From: Scopulibacillus daqui
GTDB lineage: Bacteria; Bacillota; Bacilli; Bacillales; Sporolactobacillaceae
Assembly (NCBI RefSeq): GCF_016908855.1
Contig: NZ_JAFBER010000022.1
Location: forward strand, 1 to 45,485
Direction of reading: 5' to 3'
DNA: 45,485 nt
Position 1 is the stretch's first letter. Each line of letters begins with the position of its first letter. The notes beneath the pieces were generated by a model, which worked only from the letters and a program-made list of their open reading frames with translations, did no database searches and was not told the DNA's origin. A program made the position numbers and the translations under genes. Positions 1 through 9,458 of this stretch are shown here, piece after piece.

Positions 1-41
1 TAATCCCCGTATCTATGTTGAAATTCAAGTATATAAGAAAA

Positions 42-87
42 TACCTGTAGATAAAACACTCTTTTTCAAGTGTCCTAACTACAGGTA
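42..87 (-). terminator. Nested inverted repeat, likely terminator
   Basis: The outer arms TACCTGTAG and CTACAGGTA enclose inner arms ACACT and AGTGT. On the minus strand the stem is followed by an AT-rich stretch, and it lies just after the stop of the minus-strand gene ending at 93. The T-run is imperfect, so efficiency is uncertain. Confidence 0.5.
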
Positions 88-92
88 CCATA

Positions 93-455
93 TTAATCTT
101 CATTTTTCACTTGCCCTCGGTAATATATTTTTTGACTTTCAACCTTACTGTCACCAGCGTTTATAAAGTACAATTGGTGGCTTTGCCCGGCCCCATAAAT
201 AGGAACATCGCTTGTTGGCATATTGGCGACATTTCCCTGGCTTCCTGAACCCATAGCATTAACCATATCTATCGTATTCGCTGCCATCTTCATTTGAGTA
301 TGATCAGCATCGCTTTGAACATCTTTATATACAAAATATGCAATTGTATTTTCTCTGCTATTCATGAGAATGTCTTCAACGTTTCTTCTGTCTTGTTCAT
401 TGGACTGGGCGTATATCAATGGATAATTTTTCAACTCAGTATATAATATCAACAT
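93..455 (-). CDS. Hypothetical protein, 120 aa
   Basis: I do not recognise this protein. The start was placed at the ATG at 455, because AGGGAGGGC lies about 6 nt upstream; the longer reading frame from 485 has no such site. The N-terminal half (MLILYTEL...YAQSNEQDRRNVEDIL) looks like a folded alpha/beta segment. The middle is rich in Gly, Ser, Asn and Met, and the C-terminal third has a beta-like segment (HQLYFINAG...KIYYRGQV). There is no signal peptide, membrane segment or Cys. It stands alone with its own terminator-like hairpin, upstream of the pseudouridine synthase gene on the same strand. Function is unknown; the ORF itself is well supported by its ribosome binding site and length. 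Confidence 0.6.
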   Translation of the reverse strand: MLILYTELKNYPLIYAQSNEQDRRNVEDILMNSRENTIAYFVYKDVQSDADHTQMKMAANTIDMVNAMGSGSQGNVANMPTSDVPIYGAGQSHQLYFINAGDSKVESQKIYYRGQVKNED

Positions 456-512
456 CCAAAAGCCCTCCCTATTCTTTTCATACAATTACCCGCTTTATTA
501 ATATTTCAAACC

Positions 513-1223
513 TTATAATTGGAAAAGTTTCCTGATTTCTTCCTCGGTCAGCGGCCGGTATTCCCCAAGTTTTAGTTCTTGATCAAGGACAAGCGGGCCC
601 ATTGTCAAACGTTTTAAGTCAATCACTTTCTTTCCGACGGCTAAAAACATTCTTTTAATTTGATGGAATTTCCCTTCGCTAATGGTTATTTTCACCTCAG
701 AAACAGACGCTGATGTTAAAATTTCAAGTTTACTCGGTAAAGTCACATAATCATCTTCCAATTTTATGCCTTTTTGAAAACACTGAACATCTTCCTGTGT
801 CACAGTACCGTCAATTTTGGCTATGTAAGTTTTGTTAACGTGGTGTTTCGGTGATAATAACCGGTGAGCCAATTGCCCATCATTAGTGATAAGCAAAAGA
901 CCTGTCGTATTCTTGTCCAAACGGCCGACTGGAAAGAGTTGGGGCAGCCTGTCTTTAGAATCTAATAAATCTAAAACCGTCTGTTGAGAATCATCTTTAG
1001 TTGCTGAAATGACCCCTTTTGGTTTATTAAGCATAAAATAAGTAAATGCCTTATAAATAACAGGCTCATTATTGACATAAATGATATCTGTTTCAGGAAA
1101 GACATGCTGTTTCGGATCTTTGATAAAACAATCGTTAACAACGACCTTACCTTGTTTCAACAGCTTTTTGACATCTTTCCGGCTGCCTAATCCGGCATTC
1201 GCTAATAATTTATCTATACGCAA
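513..1223 (-). CDS. rsuA: 16S rRNA pseudouridine synthase, RsuA family
   Basis: Converts a specific uridine in ribosomal RNA to pseudouridine. An S4 RNA-binding domain occupies residues 1-60 (MRIDKLLANAGLGSRKDVKK). The catalytic domain contains the family signature GRLDKNTTGLLLITNDG, with the catalytic Asp at residue 103. It is followed by the KTY motif and a C-terminal GKFHQIKRM segment typical of RsuA/RluB proteins. At 236 aa it is of normal length for the short RsuA branch. The neighbouring ytgP suggests it is the counterpart of Bacillus subtilis YtzG. The exact target uridine cannot be read from sequence; RsuA-type U516 modification is the usual role. Confidence 0.9.
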   Translation of the reverse strand: MRIDKLLANAGLGSRKDVKKLLKQGKVVVNDCFIKDPKQHVFPETDIIYVNNEPVIYKAFTYFMLNKPKGVISATKDDSQQTVLDLLDSKDRLPQLFPVGRLDKNTTGLLLITNDGQLAHRLLSPKHHVNKTYIAKIDGTVTQEDVQCFQKGIKLEDDYVTLPSKLEILTSASVSEVKITISEGKFHQIKRMFLAVGKKVIDLKRLTMGPLVLDQELKLGEYRPLTEEEIRKLFQL

Positions 1224-1296
1224 TTTTTAACACCTCTTAAAATTAATCTTTATTTTTTTGAAAAAAGGGGTAATATTGTCTTAGGAGGAGATGCCT

Positions 1297-1725
1297 GTGG
1301 CAGAAAAAATCGGCTTGTTAGCTACAGCACGCAAGAAAAGCAATTCACCGGAAAAGGTGATTGATTTTTATAAAAGTCCACTATTTATAAAATCTGTTCA
1401 ATACGCTAAAACCCACTATAAACGCTTTTATTTTTATAATGCCAAAGATGGTCTGCTTCTTCCAGATCAGATTATGTCGCCCTATGATGTTTCCATCAAA
1501 AGATTTACCATTCACGAAAAAAGGATCTGGGGCAAAAAAGTCATTCAAGATTTTCTTTCATATGAAACACCCGAAGATAAAATCATTTATCTTCACGGCG
1601 GACAAGTCTATCGGAAGTTCCTTGAACCGGAGTTGAAACAGCAAGGCTTCATCTATGAAATTCCTCTAAAAGGACTGGGGATCGGCGAACAGTTAAAATG
1701 GTATGAACATCATATAGATAGCTAA
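1297..1725 (+). CDS. DUF6884-like protein, 142 aa
   Basis: Small soluble protein. The most likely start is the GTG at 1297, about 8 nt after TTAGGAGGAG; an ATG at 1291 is in frame but lies almost inside that site. The sequence opens with a beta strand (KIGLLATARKK) and contains SPLFIKSVQYAKTHYKRFYFYNAKDGLL, a layout I associate with DUF6884 proteins, which are uncharacterised and often found in phage and restriction contexts. No membrane segment is present. It is divergent from rsuA, with 73 nt between the two starts. Assignment to the domain family is from memory of its pattern; function is unknown. Confidence 0.6.
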   Translation: MAEKIGLLATARKKSNSPEKVIDFYKSPLFIKSVQYAKTHYKRFYFYNAKDGLLLPDQIMSPYDVSIKRFTIHEKRIWGKKVIQDFLSYETPEDKIIYLHGGQVYRKFLEPELKQQGFIYEIPLKGLGIGEQLKWYEHHIDS

Positions 1726-1819
1726 AACATCTTATCATATAGGCATTTGCTCATACACAATTTTCTCCTGCTCATAAATTATAGATAAGTGCTTATTAGT
1801 GAATGGGAGGAGAAATGGT

Positions 1820-2194
1820 ATGGCTTATTATAAAGAACCATATTTTGCAGCAACTGATTACCGTTTTCCATCTTTTAAAGGACAAGGTAATATCCATCCA
1901 ACACCATACGATGACCACTTTGGCGGAACGACAACTTATAGTCATATGGTTATACCTTCAACCAGTGAACTCATTGACCAATACAGCAGTACTGCTTCGT
2001 CACCGGCTCAGCCCCTGGAATCAGTAACAAGCCCTGGGGCAGGCATAAATTTAAACCACTTATATCATCGTATTCAACAATTAGAAAAAGACAATGAAAA
2101 GAATAAGAAATTATTAAAAGTGTTGGGAAAAAGACTTAATATTATCGAGCAAAGGCTTGGCATACCCGCACCGCCTTTTGATTTTAATCAATAG
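1820..2194 (+). CDS. Hypothetical coiled-coil protein, 124 aa
   Basis: The ATG at 1820 follows GGGAGGAG with 7 nt spacing and is preferred over an upstream in-frame GTG at 1799. The first 75 residues are rich in Tyr, Phe, Pro, Ser and Thr without hydrophobic runs (YKEPYFAATDYRFPSF). The C-terminal 45 residues form a likely coiled coil (LNHLYHRIQQLEKDNEKNKK followed by further leucine heptads) ending in PAPPFDFNQ. The composition resembles spore-coat-associated small proteins of Bacillus, but no named family is recognised. A strong hairpin follows at 2241, shared with ytgP in the opposite direction. Confidence 0.55.
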   Translation: MAYYKEPYFAATDYRFPSFKGQGNIHPTPYDDHFGGTTTYSHMVIPSTSELIDQYSSTASSPAQPLESVTSPGAGINLNHLYHRIQQLEKDNEKNKKLLKVLGKRLNIIEQRLGIPAPPFDFNQ

Positions 2195-2240
2195 GCGTTT
2201 TTAATTGAACAATTATTCCCCTCACTCGCCATAAGAAAGA

Positions 2241-2268
2241 AAACTCCCTTTCACAACTAAGGGAGTTT
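2241..2268. terminator. Bidirectional rho-independent terminator
   Basis: AAACTCCCTT and AAGGGAGTTT form the stem, with flanking A and T runs on both sides. It lies between the convergent genes ending at 2194 (+) and 2309 (-) and serves both directions. Confidence 0.85.
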
Positions 2269-2308
2269 TTCCTTTAAAAAGTACAAGCTATCTTGTGTTA
2301 AAGAATGA

Positions 2309-3901
2309 TTATTTCATAAATCTTCCAACAAGCGGTACTCGGCGCCCTAATACTTGACGAGCCAGCCCGGAACGGAAAGATAATACACCGTATACACCGC
2401 CGCCAAAGATAACAGCTATAATAGAAACAAAGGTGGCGTGCCAGCGGGAGTTAGGAATTGTACCGCCGCTTAATAATAAAATAAGTTTAACCACAATTAA
2501 CATGACAATTGTAAATATTGAAATGAGAAGAAAACGTTTAATAATAAAACTGTATTCGTAGCCTGTAGCTCTCGTAATCGCCATCATATTAATCGCTACA
2601 GAAGCAATATATCCAATATTTGTTGCAAGGATCGGCCCCGCCATGCCAAACCACATGATAAAGAGCGGATTTAATATTAATTTAATCAAAACGCCGACCA
2701 ATAAGCTAAAAATCGTGACCTTTTGCCAATTTATCCCCTGCAAAATGGAAGCTGTAACCGAAAAAAGGGCAAACAAAATCGCAGTTGGTGCATACCACCT
2801 TAAAATATAGCCGCCTATAACAATTTCTTTAAAATCATACAGCATACCGTATATCGTATACCCTAAAATCGACATCCCGGCCGCTGCAGGGATTGTCAGA
2901 TATAAAACCAACTGCAAGGCTTGGGTCGTCTTCCTTTGCACCTCATCGCGGTTTCCTTCGGCAAATGACTTTGTTACCGCCGGCACAACACTTAATGCCA
3001 GCGCCGTAGCCAATGACACCGGAATCATGACAAGCTTTTGGTCATTCATAAGCAAGTTGCCCATAATAGATACAAGCTCATTGTAAGTATAGTGATGAAA
3101 TATCGAAAAGAAGCGCTGCGTAAACTGATCTATAGCTTGATATAGGTTCATCGCAATGCCGACAGCCACAAAAGGTATGGCGTAGGCAATTAATTCGCGA
3201 TACATTTCTGATAAAGACAAATTAGATTTCACAGTGCTTTGTTCGACATATGCATCTAACTGGGCTTTCCGCTTTTGCCAATAACGAATCAGGACAAGCA
3301 ATCCAAAAACAGCTCCGACAAACGAGGCGAAAGTAGCTAATGCAACAGCTGTTGTGACTGAACCCTGAAAAACAACAATGACAAGAAATGCACTGACTAA
3401 GATAAAAATAGTCCGCACAAGCTGTTCAATAACTTGTGATAATGCTGTCGGTCCCATGGATTGAAACCCTTGAAAATATCCGCGAATAAGGCTCATGGCA
3501 GGTACAATGATCAATGCCACACTGGTCACGCGAATAACCGTTGTAACATCTGAATAGTCGCTTCCTTCAATACTGGATAATCTAGCGATAAATGGAGCCA
3601 TAAAGTATAAAATCAAAAATCCTAAGATACCGGTGATGGTCATAAACTTAAGACCGGATCTAAATAGCCTTCTGCCTGTGAGATAATCGCCCATGGCATT
3701 ATATCTTGAAACGAATTTAGAAACGGCAAGCGGCACTCCCATTGTCGATAAGCTTAAGATAATCGCATACGGGGTATAACCAAAAGAATAAAGGGCTGTC
3801 CCAGAACTGCCTACTAAAGCATTGAACGGAACAACAAAGATTAACCCAAGAAATTTAGATAAAAAAGTCGCGACAGTTAAAATAAATGTCCCTCTAAGCA
3901 T
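2309..3901 (-). CDS. ytgP: Lipid II flippase, MurJ/YtgP (MATE/SpoVB-like)
   Basis: Polytopic membrane protein of 530 aa belonging to the MVF/polysaccharide-export superfamily (MurJ, SpoVB, YtgP). About 14 hydrophobic segments are visible, beginning with the amphipathic-plus-membrane start LRGTFILTVATFLSKFLGL. In Bacillus subtilis YtgP moves lipid II across the membrane for peptidoglycan synthesis. The position next to an RsuA-type synthase gene and cse60 matches that genome. SpoVB, the sporulation paralogue, is similar in fold; context and the N-terminus favour YtgP. The ATG at 3901 has only a weak ribosome binding site nearby. Confidence 0.85.
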   Translation of the reverse strand: MLRGTFILTVATFLSKFLGLIFVVPFNALVGSSGTALYSFGYTPYAIILSLSTMGVPLAVSKFVSRYNAMGDYLTGRRLFRSGLKFMTITGILGFLILYFMAPFIARLSSIEGSDYSDVTTVIRVTSVALIIVPAMSLIRGYFQGFQSMGPTALSQVIEQLVRTIFILVSAFLVIVVFQGSVTTAVALATFASFVGAVFGLLVLIRYWQKRKAQLDAYVEQSTVKSNLSLSEMYRELIAYAIPFVAVGIAMNLYQAIDQFTQRFFSIFHHYTYNELVSIMGNLLMNDQKLVMIPVSLATALALSVVPAVTKSFAEGNRDEVQRKTTQALQLVLYLTIPAAAGMSILGYTIYGMLYDFKEIVIGGYILRWYAPTAILFALFSVTASILQGINWQKVTIFSLLVGVLIKLILNPLFIMWFGMAGPILATNIGYIASVAINMMAITRATGYEYSFIIKRFLLISIFTIVMLIVVKLILLLSGGTIPNSRWHATFVSIIAVIFGGGVYGVLSFRSGLARQVLGRRVPLVGRFMK

Positions 3902-4027
3902 ATGGGATCAATCCTGCCATATATTGTACAACTCCTAGAACTAATAGTTTTGAATTTAGTCACATATTCTTATTAAAACCATGACTTATTGTACCACAAT
4001 CAATTCAAAAAAGGGACTTAATTGTAT

Positions 4028-4213
4028 TTAACTTTCATAAATGATTAATGCCGAAAAACAAAAAATCGTGCCGCTGTCCCTCGTGTCTTCTGCAACAGCC
4101 ACTTGATAACGGATATCTTTAACTTTATTGGAATCAATTGTTTCTAAAAAAAGATTCAATTCGTTCTCTAAATCTTTTTCATGCTCTTCATCAAAGATTT
4201 TGACTTTCAACAT
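4028..4213 (-). CDS. cse60: Sporulation protein Cse60 family
   Basis: A 61-residue protein starting MLKVKIFDEEHEKDLENELN, matching my recollection of the sigma-E-controlled Bacillus subtilis protein Cse60 (YteV). The start is the ATG at 4213: AAAGGAGGTG lies 6 nt upstream, while the GTG at 4222 is part of that ribosome binding site. No membrane segment or Cys cluster, apart from a single Cys near the end (GTIFCFSAL). Biochemical role is unknown in the literature I know; expression in the mother cell is inferred from the orthologue. It is monocistronic, between ytgP and the rhodanese genes. Confidence 0.75.
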   Translation of the reverse strand: MLKVKIFDEEHEKDLENELNLFLETIDSNKVKDIRYQVAVAEDTRDSGTIFCFSALIIYES

Positions 4214-4275
4214 AAAAGACACCTCCTTTACGTTTAAAATACGTTAAGGAGATGCCAAATCCTCCAAAATTAAAT

Positions 4276-4620
4276 TTACACAACGGTAAAGAAATAATCT
4301 GGATGATCGTGTTTACCGCTTTTTTCGATGATCCGCGCTGCAATCTTCGCTGCACGTCTGTCATCAGTTATAAATACAATTCTTCTCTTGCATAATGTTT
4401 GATATTTTGCTTTTCTCTTTAAATATGAAAGAGGAATATTTTGCGCTTCGCTGATCGGTTTATGATGCGAACTAATAAAATCACGGATATCAATCATACA
4501 ATGGCTATTTTTGTCAATTTGATCTAACGGCAATTGTTTGACATGTATTTTTCTTGTTAATATCCAACGCCATATAAAACAAATGCAAACGAATAAACTG
4601 ACAATCATAATAAAACTCAT
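4276..4620 (-). CDS. Membrane-anchored rhodanese-like protein lacking the catalytic loop
   Basis: About 114 aa from the ATG at 4620; an upstream in-frame GTG at 4629 is possible. An N-terminal membrane helix (MSFIMIVSLFVCICFIWRWI) is followed by a rhodanese-like fold: LPLDQIDKNSHCMIDIRDF, then AQNIPLSYLKRK, then VFITDDRRAAKIAARIIEKS. The position where an active rhodanese has C-x-x-G-x-R (the CRSGRRS loop in the next gene upstream) reads ITDDRRA here, so the persulfide Cys is missing. It is probably a non-catalytic binding or scaffold domain facing the cytoplasm. It lies 28 nt downstream of the active rhodanese gene and is probably cotranscribed with it. Confidence 0.7.
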   Translation of the reverse strand: MSFIMIVSLFVCICFIWRWILTRKIHVKQLPLDQIDKNSHCMIDIRDFISSHHKPISEAQNIPLSYLKRKAKYQTLCKRRIVFITDDRRAAKIAARIIEKSGKHDHPDYFFTVV

Positions 4621-4648
4621 AATCTTCACTTCTTAAAACGAGCTTTTT

Positions 4649-4957
4649 CTATTCTACTCTTCCCCGCCATTTTATCATACCGCCAACCATATTTTTGACT
4701 TTAAAACCTCTATCTTGCAAAAACTCAGCAGCCTTTTCGCTGCGGCGTCCCGAGCGGCAAATCATAATATAGTTTTTATCAATATCAAGCTCTTGATATC
4801 TTTCCGGTATTTCAGACAAACGTATGTGGATGGCCTCTGGAATTTTTCCAGCTTGAACCTCCTCATCTTCTCGAACATCGATGAGACATACGTCTTCCTT
4901 ATTAGTTAGCAGCTTTTCAACTTGTTCCGGCTGAATGATCTGGATTTCGTCCGCCAT
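4649..4957 (-). CDS. ytwF: Rhodanese-like sulfurtransferase (YtwF-like)
   Basis: Single-domain rhodanese of 102 aa. Residues QPEQVEKLLTNKEDVCLIDVRE form the first motif, HIRLSEIPERY the second, and the active-site loop is CRSGRRS, with the catalytic Cys that carries the persulfide. The C-terminus ends GGMIKWRGRVE, like other one-domain enzymes of this type. GAGGTGA lies 8 nt before the ATG. The gene is downstream of leuS on the same strand, as ytwF is in Bacillus subtilis. The physiological acceptor is unknown. Confidence 0.85.
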   Translation of the reverse strand: MADEIQIIQPEQVEKLLTNKEDVCLIDVREDEEVQAGKIPEAIHIRLSEIPERYQELDIDKNYIMICRSGRRSEKAAEFLQDRGFKVKNMVGGMIKWRGRVE

Positions 4958-5105
4958 TTTATTAAGTCACCTCAAATATAAAAATTCTTTTCTCATTGTC
5001 AATTTTAACTATTAAAAAGTCAAGTTATTAATAAGTATTCAAAAAACGGCTGAAACAATGATTATCATACAGGCTCGATCTTTCTTTTGAAGATCTTTGC
5101 AAAAT

Positions 5106-5130
5106 AAAAGATGGCTGTATGCCACCTTTT
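5106..5130 (-). terminator. leuS terminator
   Basis: The hairpin AAAAGGTGGC-ATACA-GCCATCTTTT, read on the minus strand, pairs fully using a G-U wobble and is followed by a T-rich run. The plus-strand version would contain an A-C mismatch, so it serves leuS. Confidence 0.75.
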
Positions 5131-5182
5131 ATTTTACGCCTAAATGGTTTATAAAAAAACGTGCAAGAGTGTCAAAGTTGTG

Positions 5183-7600
5183 TCATTTTGCGACAACATT
5201 GACAAGTTTGCCTGGAACGACAATGACTTTCCGGATGGCGCTTCCTTCTAATCGGTCTTTTATCGTTTCCAAAGCTTGTTTTTCTAAATCATCTTTATTA
5301 ATATCTTTTGCCACCGTTAATTTTGAGCGGACTTTACCGTTAATTTGAACAACAACTTCCACTGTGCTTTCCTCAAGCTTAGCCTCATCATATGCCGGCC
5401 AAGATTCAAGGCTTACCGGCGATTCATTCCCTAAAATGGACCACAATTCTTCGGCGAGATGCGGAGCGACTGGAGACAGGCATTTTACGAAGCCTTCTAC
5501 CAAGCCTTTCGTCAATTTATCTTGTTTATAAGCATCGTTAATAAAGACCATTAATTGCGAAATACCGGTATTAAAATGCAGATTTTCAAAGTCCTCAGTA
5601 ACCTTTTTGACCGTTTGGTGGTAAAGTCTTTCAAAGGACTCTGAAGGCTTGTGATTCTCGACGACTTTTGGACTTAAGGTATGATCTTCTGTTACCAATA
5701 ACCGCCATATTCTATCTAAGAAACGCCGTGATCCGTCAAGACCTTCCTCAGACCATGCAATTGAGGCATCGAGAGGTCCCATAAACATTTCGTATAAGCG
5801 GAGCGTATCGGCGCCATGGGAATCGACAATATCATCCGGATTAACCACATTTCCTTTTGATTTGCTCATTTTTTCATGATTTTCGCCAAGAATCATTCCT
5901 TGGTTGAACAACCGTTGGAAAGGTTCTTTAGTCGGCACCACACCGATATCATATAAAACCTTATGCCAGAAGCGGGCATACAATAGGTGAAGGACAGCAT
6001 GTTCAGCCCCGCCGATATACATATCAACCGGCAGCCATTTTTTCAGTTTTTCCGGATCAGCCAATTGTTCGTTGTTATGCGGATCAATGTAGCGTAAATA
6101 ATACCAGCAGCTTCCCGCCCATTGCGGCATCGTATTCGTTTCACGGCGTCCTTTCTTTCCTGTTTCCGGATCGACAACATTAACCCATTCTTTAATGTTG
6201 GCCAGCGGCGATTCACCGGTGCCTGATGGTTTGATTTCGTCTGTTTTAGGAAGCTCCAAAGGCAGTTGATCTGCAGAGACCGGAACCATCGTGCCGTCTT
6301 CCATATGAATAATAGGAATAGGTTCTCCCCAGTAACGCTGACGGCTGAACAGCCAGTCTCTCAGCCTGTAGGTTGTCTTCTTCCTTCCGCAGCCGTTCTC
6401 TTCCAGCCAGGCGATCATTTTTTCAATCGCTTCTTGTTTATTCAGGCCGTTAAGGAAATCTGAATGAATAAGTTTGCCGTCTTCTGTGTAAGCCGCCTTG
6501 GAAATATCTCCGCCTTCAACAACTTCGATAATCGGCAAATTAAATTTTTGCGCAAATTCATAGTCGCGCTCATCATGAGCAGGAACAGCCATGATCGCGC
6601 CTGAGCCATAAGACATTAATACATAATCAGCGATCCAGATCGGCAATTTTTCGCCATTGACAGGATTGATGCCGTAACCGCCAGTGAAAACACCTGTTTT
6701 TTCTTTAGATAATTCAGTTCGCTCTAAATCGCTTTTTCTGGCTGCTTCGTCACGATATGCTTGGACAGCTTGCTTTTGTTCATCAGTGACAATTGTATCG
6801 ACAAGCGGATGCTCAGGAGCAAGAACCATATAAGTGGCGCCGAATAAAGTATCCGGCCGCGTAGAAAATACTGTTACTTTCTCATTCTCATGCCCTGCAA
6901 TATCAAAGGTGATTTCAGCGCCTTCAGATTTTCCGATCCAATTGCGCTGCATCTCCTTTATGCTTTCCGGCCAATCGAGTTCTTCCAGATCTTCAAGCAG
7001 TCTTTCAGCGTAAGCTGTGATTTTAAGCATCCATTGACGCATCGGCTTTCTAATTACAGGATGTCCGCCGCGTTCGCTTTTGCCGTCAATCACTTCTTCA
7101 TTAGCCAAAACGGTTCCAAGCGCCGGGCACCAGTTGACAGGCACTTCATCTATATAGGCTAAGCCTTTTTCATAAAGCTTAAGAAAGATCCACTGCGTCC
7201 ATTTATAATAATTCGGATCAGTTGTATTAATCTCTCGATCCCAGTCATATGAGAAACCCAGAGATTTAATTTGCCGTTTAAATGTATTAATATTTTTTTG
7301 CGTAAATTCACGCGGGTCATTGCCTGTATCTAAAGCATATTGTTCAGCAGGCAATCCGAACGCATCCCAGCCTATCGGATGCAATACTTCATAACCTTGC
7401 ATGCGCTTCATGCGGGCGATGATATCTGTTGCTGTATACCCCTCCGGATGGCCAACATGCAATCCAGCTCCAGAAGGATACGGGAACATGTCTAATACAT
7501 AGAATTTTTCTTTGTTGCTTTTGTCGTCCGTTTTAAATGTCTTATTTTCTTCCCAATACTTTTGCCACTTTTCTTCGATTTGTTTATGGTTATAAGGCAA
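5183..7600 (-). CDS. leuS: Leucyl-tRNA synthetase
   Basis: Class I aminoacyl-tRNA synthetase charging tRNA-Leu. The HIGH-type motif appears as GLHVGHPEG and the KMSKS loop as KMSKSKG. The CP1 editing domain lies between them ([20 protein letters not shown]), and the C-terminal tail contains [13 protein letters not shown] chose the TTG at 7600 as start ([12 protein letters not shown]), because AGGAGG is 7-8 nt upstream and the resulting 805 residues match the Bacillus enzyme; the frame is open further upstream to 7642. Expression is controlled by the T-box leader upstream. The product is essential and cytoplasmic. Confidence 0.97.
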   Translation of the reverse strand: MPYNHKQIEEKWQKYWEENKTFKTDDKSNKEKFYVLDMFPYPSGAGLHVGHPEGYTATDIIARMKRMQGYEVLHPIGWDAFGLPAEQYALDTGNDPREFTQKNINTFKRQIKSLGFSYDWDREINTTDPNYYKWTQWIFLKLYEKGLAYIDEVPVNWCPALGTVLANEEVIDGKSERGGHPVIRKPMRQWMLKITAYAERLLEDLEELDWPESIKEMQRNWIGKSEGAEITFDIAGHENEKVTVFSTRPDTLFGATYMVLAPEHPLVDTIVTDEQKQAVQAYRDEAARKSDLERTELSKEKTGVFTGGYGINPVNGEKLPIWIADYVLMSYGSGAIMAVPAHDERDYEFAQKFNLPIIEVVEGGDISKAAYTEDGKLIHSDFLNGLNKQEAIEKMIAWLEENGCGRKKTTYRLRDWLFSRQRYWGEPIPIIHMEDGTMVPVSADQLPLELPKTDEIKPSGTGESPLANIKEWVNVVDPETGKKGRRETNTMPQWAGSCWYYLRYIDPHNNEQLADPEKLKKWLPVDMYIGGAEHAVLHLLYARFWHKVLYDIGVVPTKEPFQRLFNQGMILGENHEKMSKSKGNVVNPDDIVDSHGADTLRLYEMFMGPLDASIAWSEEGLDGSRRFLDRIWRLLVTEDHTLSPKVVENHKPSESFERLYHQTVKKVTEDFENLHFNTGISQLMVFINDAYKQDKLTKGLVEGFVKCLSPVAPHLAEELWSILGNESPVSLESWPAYDEAKLEESTVEVVVQINGKVRSKLTVAKDINKDDLEKQALETIKDRLEGSAIRKVIVVPGKLVNVVAK

Positions 7601-7702
7601 GAGACATCCTCCTTTTAGCATATGCAACATGATTAGTTCCATAGAAATTTTATCATTTTAGGCGTTGTTCAAAAAGTGATTTAACAAACGCTTTAAAACA
7701 TT

Positions 7703-7965
7703 AAAAAAACCTCCCGCCCTTAACGTTAGCGTTAGGGACGAGAGGTTGGTCACAAATTATAAATTCCCGCGGTACCACCCTGATTAGTGTAAAAAACACT
7801 CACTTATTGATACCTTAACGCGGCCTACGGCAATGGCTACTATTCATTCACCAATGCAACTCAGAGGCGAGTTCATAATTTGTTATCATTGACTTGCACC
7901 CACCGTCAACTCTCTTAAGTTTAACAAAATTACTATTATTCCTCGTCATCGTTTTTGTACAATCA
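7703..7965 (-). promoter_or_regulatory. T-box riboswitch of leuS
   Basis: The minus strand carries the invariant T-box sequence GGGTGGTACCGCGGG at 7766-7780, which pairs with the uncharged tRNA acceptor end. A terminator hairpin follows (arms at 7709-7746, then a T-run at 7703-7708). Upstream, the stem I region contains GAACTCGCC, in which CTC (7869-7871) is a plausible leucine specifier codon. Binding of uncharged tRNA-Leu would favour the antiterminator and raise leuS expression. The element class is clear; the specifier position is inferred. Confidence 0.93.
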
Positions 7966-7985
7966 CAACTTAATATTTAATTAGT

Positions 7986-8014
7986 ATTTTATGCAAAGCA
8001 TAAAAAAGTGTCAA
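7986..8014 (-). promoter_or_regulatory. Sigma-A promoter of leuS leader
   Basis: On the minus strand TTGACA (8009-8014) is followed after exactly 17 nt by TAAAAT (7986-7991). Transcription would start near 7979, just upstream of the T-box stem I. Confidence 0.8.
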
Positions 8015-8054
8015 TACTTTGTTTAAATATTTTACTATATTCTATCCTCATTAT

Positions 8055-9263
8055 CTATTCTTTATACCTGTTAACCAGATGCTGCTGACGGCAGAGGCGC
8101 CTGTTTAAGCTTTTATCATAAATAAGCGTCGTTATTACCGCTCCTATATAAATAAATAGAAGAATATATATTAAAACATGAATATTAGTAAGATCGACAA
8201 TGAACCCGCCAATGAGCGGACCGACCATCCGTCCTCCTGTTGAAACACTGTTTACAAAACCTTGGTAGAATCCTGATTTGCCATTAGGCGCGAGATCCTG
8301 AGCTATAGATGGAACCGCAGGCCAGACAAGCATCTCTCCCAAAGTTAATATAATCATGGAGATTAAGAATCCTGAAAACTGATGAGAAAACAGCAATGAA
8401 ATAAAGGAAATCACGAAAATCGCTATGCCCGTAAGGATTTGCGCTTTCGGCAATTTAAGATACCTTACAATGAAAGAAACCGCCGGCTGTCCCAAAACGA
8501 TTAAAAGACCATTAATGGACCACAAAAGGCTATACTTCGCTAAAGGTATACCCAGCGATTGCGTATATACTGAAATGGTTGACTGCCACTGAACATAAGC
8601 AATCCAACAAATAAAAAAGCCGATGCATAAAACGACCAATGAATAGAATCTATGTTTATTCTTAATCGCTCCTGATTGTTCCATCATGCTCGTTTGTACA
8701 TCGATGGCCTCATTCCTTGGGTCAATTGATTTATATGTCAGTAAAACGATGAGAGCAAAAAATAAATACATGATGCCATTAACAACAAATATATAAATAA
8801 AAGATACTGATGCGATAAAACCTCCGACTGAAGCACCTAATGCAACACCCAGATTCTGCGCAACATAAAGCGCATTAAAAGCCTTCCTGCCGCCTTCAGG
8901 CCATACTGTTCCAGCCAAGGCATACATGGAAGGAAATATTAACCCGGAGCCAAAACCAATGACAGCAAGAAAGATGGTATAAGGCCATGTACTGTGAAAC
9001 ATCGCCATTAAAAAACCTGCAGCGGTCGCAATGATAACGCCTGATAGAATGGATTTATATCCGCCGATCCGATCAAACATCATGCCCCCGATTAAATTGC
9101 CGACAATACCAGCACCTGAGTTTAGCATAAGCACAAACCCTGCGAAAGTTAAAGAATGGCCAAGATGTTCATGAATATAAATTGTATTTAATGGAAAAAG
9201 AAATGAAATGCCCGTGACATTAAAAACCATGCCAAAGATTAAAAGCCATAATGACTTTGGCAA
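8055..9263 (-). CDS. MFS transporter (YttB/MdtG-like)
   Basis: A 402-residue integral membrane protein with about 12 hydrophobic segments and the major facilitator loop 2-3 motif as GGMMFDRIGGYKSIL. The second half begins after a cytoplasmic loop (residues about 180-205). It resembles drug-proton antiporters of the YttB/MdtG type, and yttB lies near leuS in Bacillus subtilis, which supports that naming. Substrate cannot be deduced. It ends 41 nt before the leuS promoter, with no obvious terminator. The start ATG at 9263 follows AGGGAGGG. Confidence 0.8.
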   Translation of the reverse strand: MPKSLWLLIFGMVFNVTGISFLFPLNTIYIHEHLGHSLTFAGFVLMLNSGAGIVGNLIGGMMFDRIGGYKSILSGVIIATAAGFLMAMFHSTWPYTIFLAVIGFGSGLIFPSMYALAGTVWPEGGRKAFNALYVAQNLGVALGASVGGFIASVSFIYIFVVNGIMYLFFALIVLLTYKSIDPRNEAIDVQTSMMEQSGAIKNKHRFYSLVVLCIGFFICWIAYVQWQSTISVYTQSLGIPLAKYSLLWSINGLLIVLGQPAVSFIVRYLKLPKAQILTGIAIFVISFISLLFSHQFSGFLISMIILTLGEMLVWPAVPSIAQDLAPNGKSGFYQGFVNSVSTGGRMVGPLIGGFIVDLTNIHVLIYILLFIYIGAVITTLIYDKSLNRRLCRQQHLVNRYKE

Positions 9264-9458
9264 TGTCCGTCCCTCCCTTTTTAATGGTTTGGCTGTTTAT
9301 GAGATTTAAAAACTCATTAACTAATCAAACATACCGCCGCTTATTTGCGCCGTGCTTATGTTAGTATAAAAAACAGAAATTTACAAGAGGCCTGTCCCAA
9401 TGAACATGTGTATAATATGGATGATACAGATTATAGCAAGTTAGGGTGAAGAGAATTG

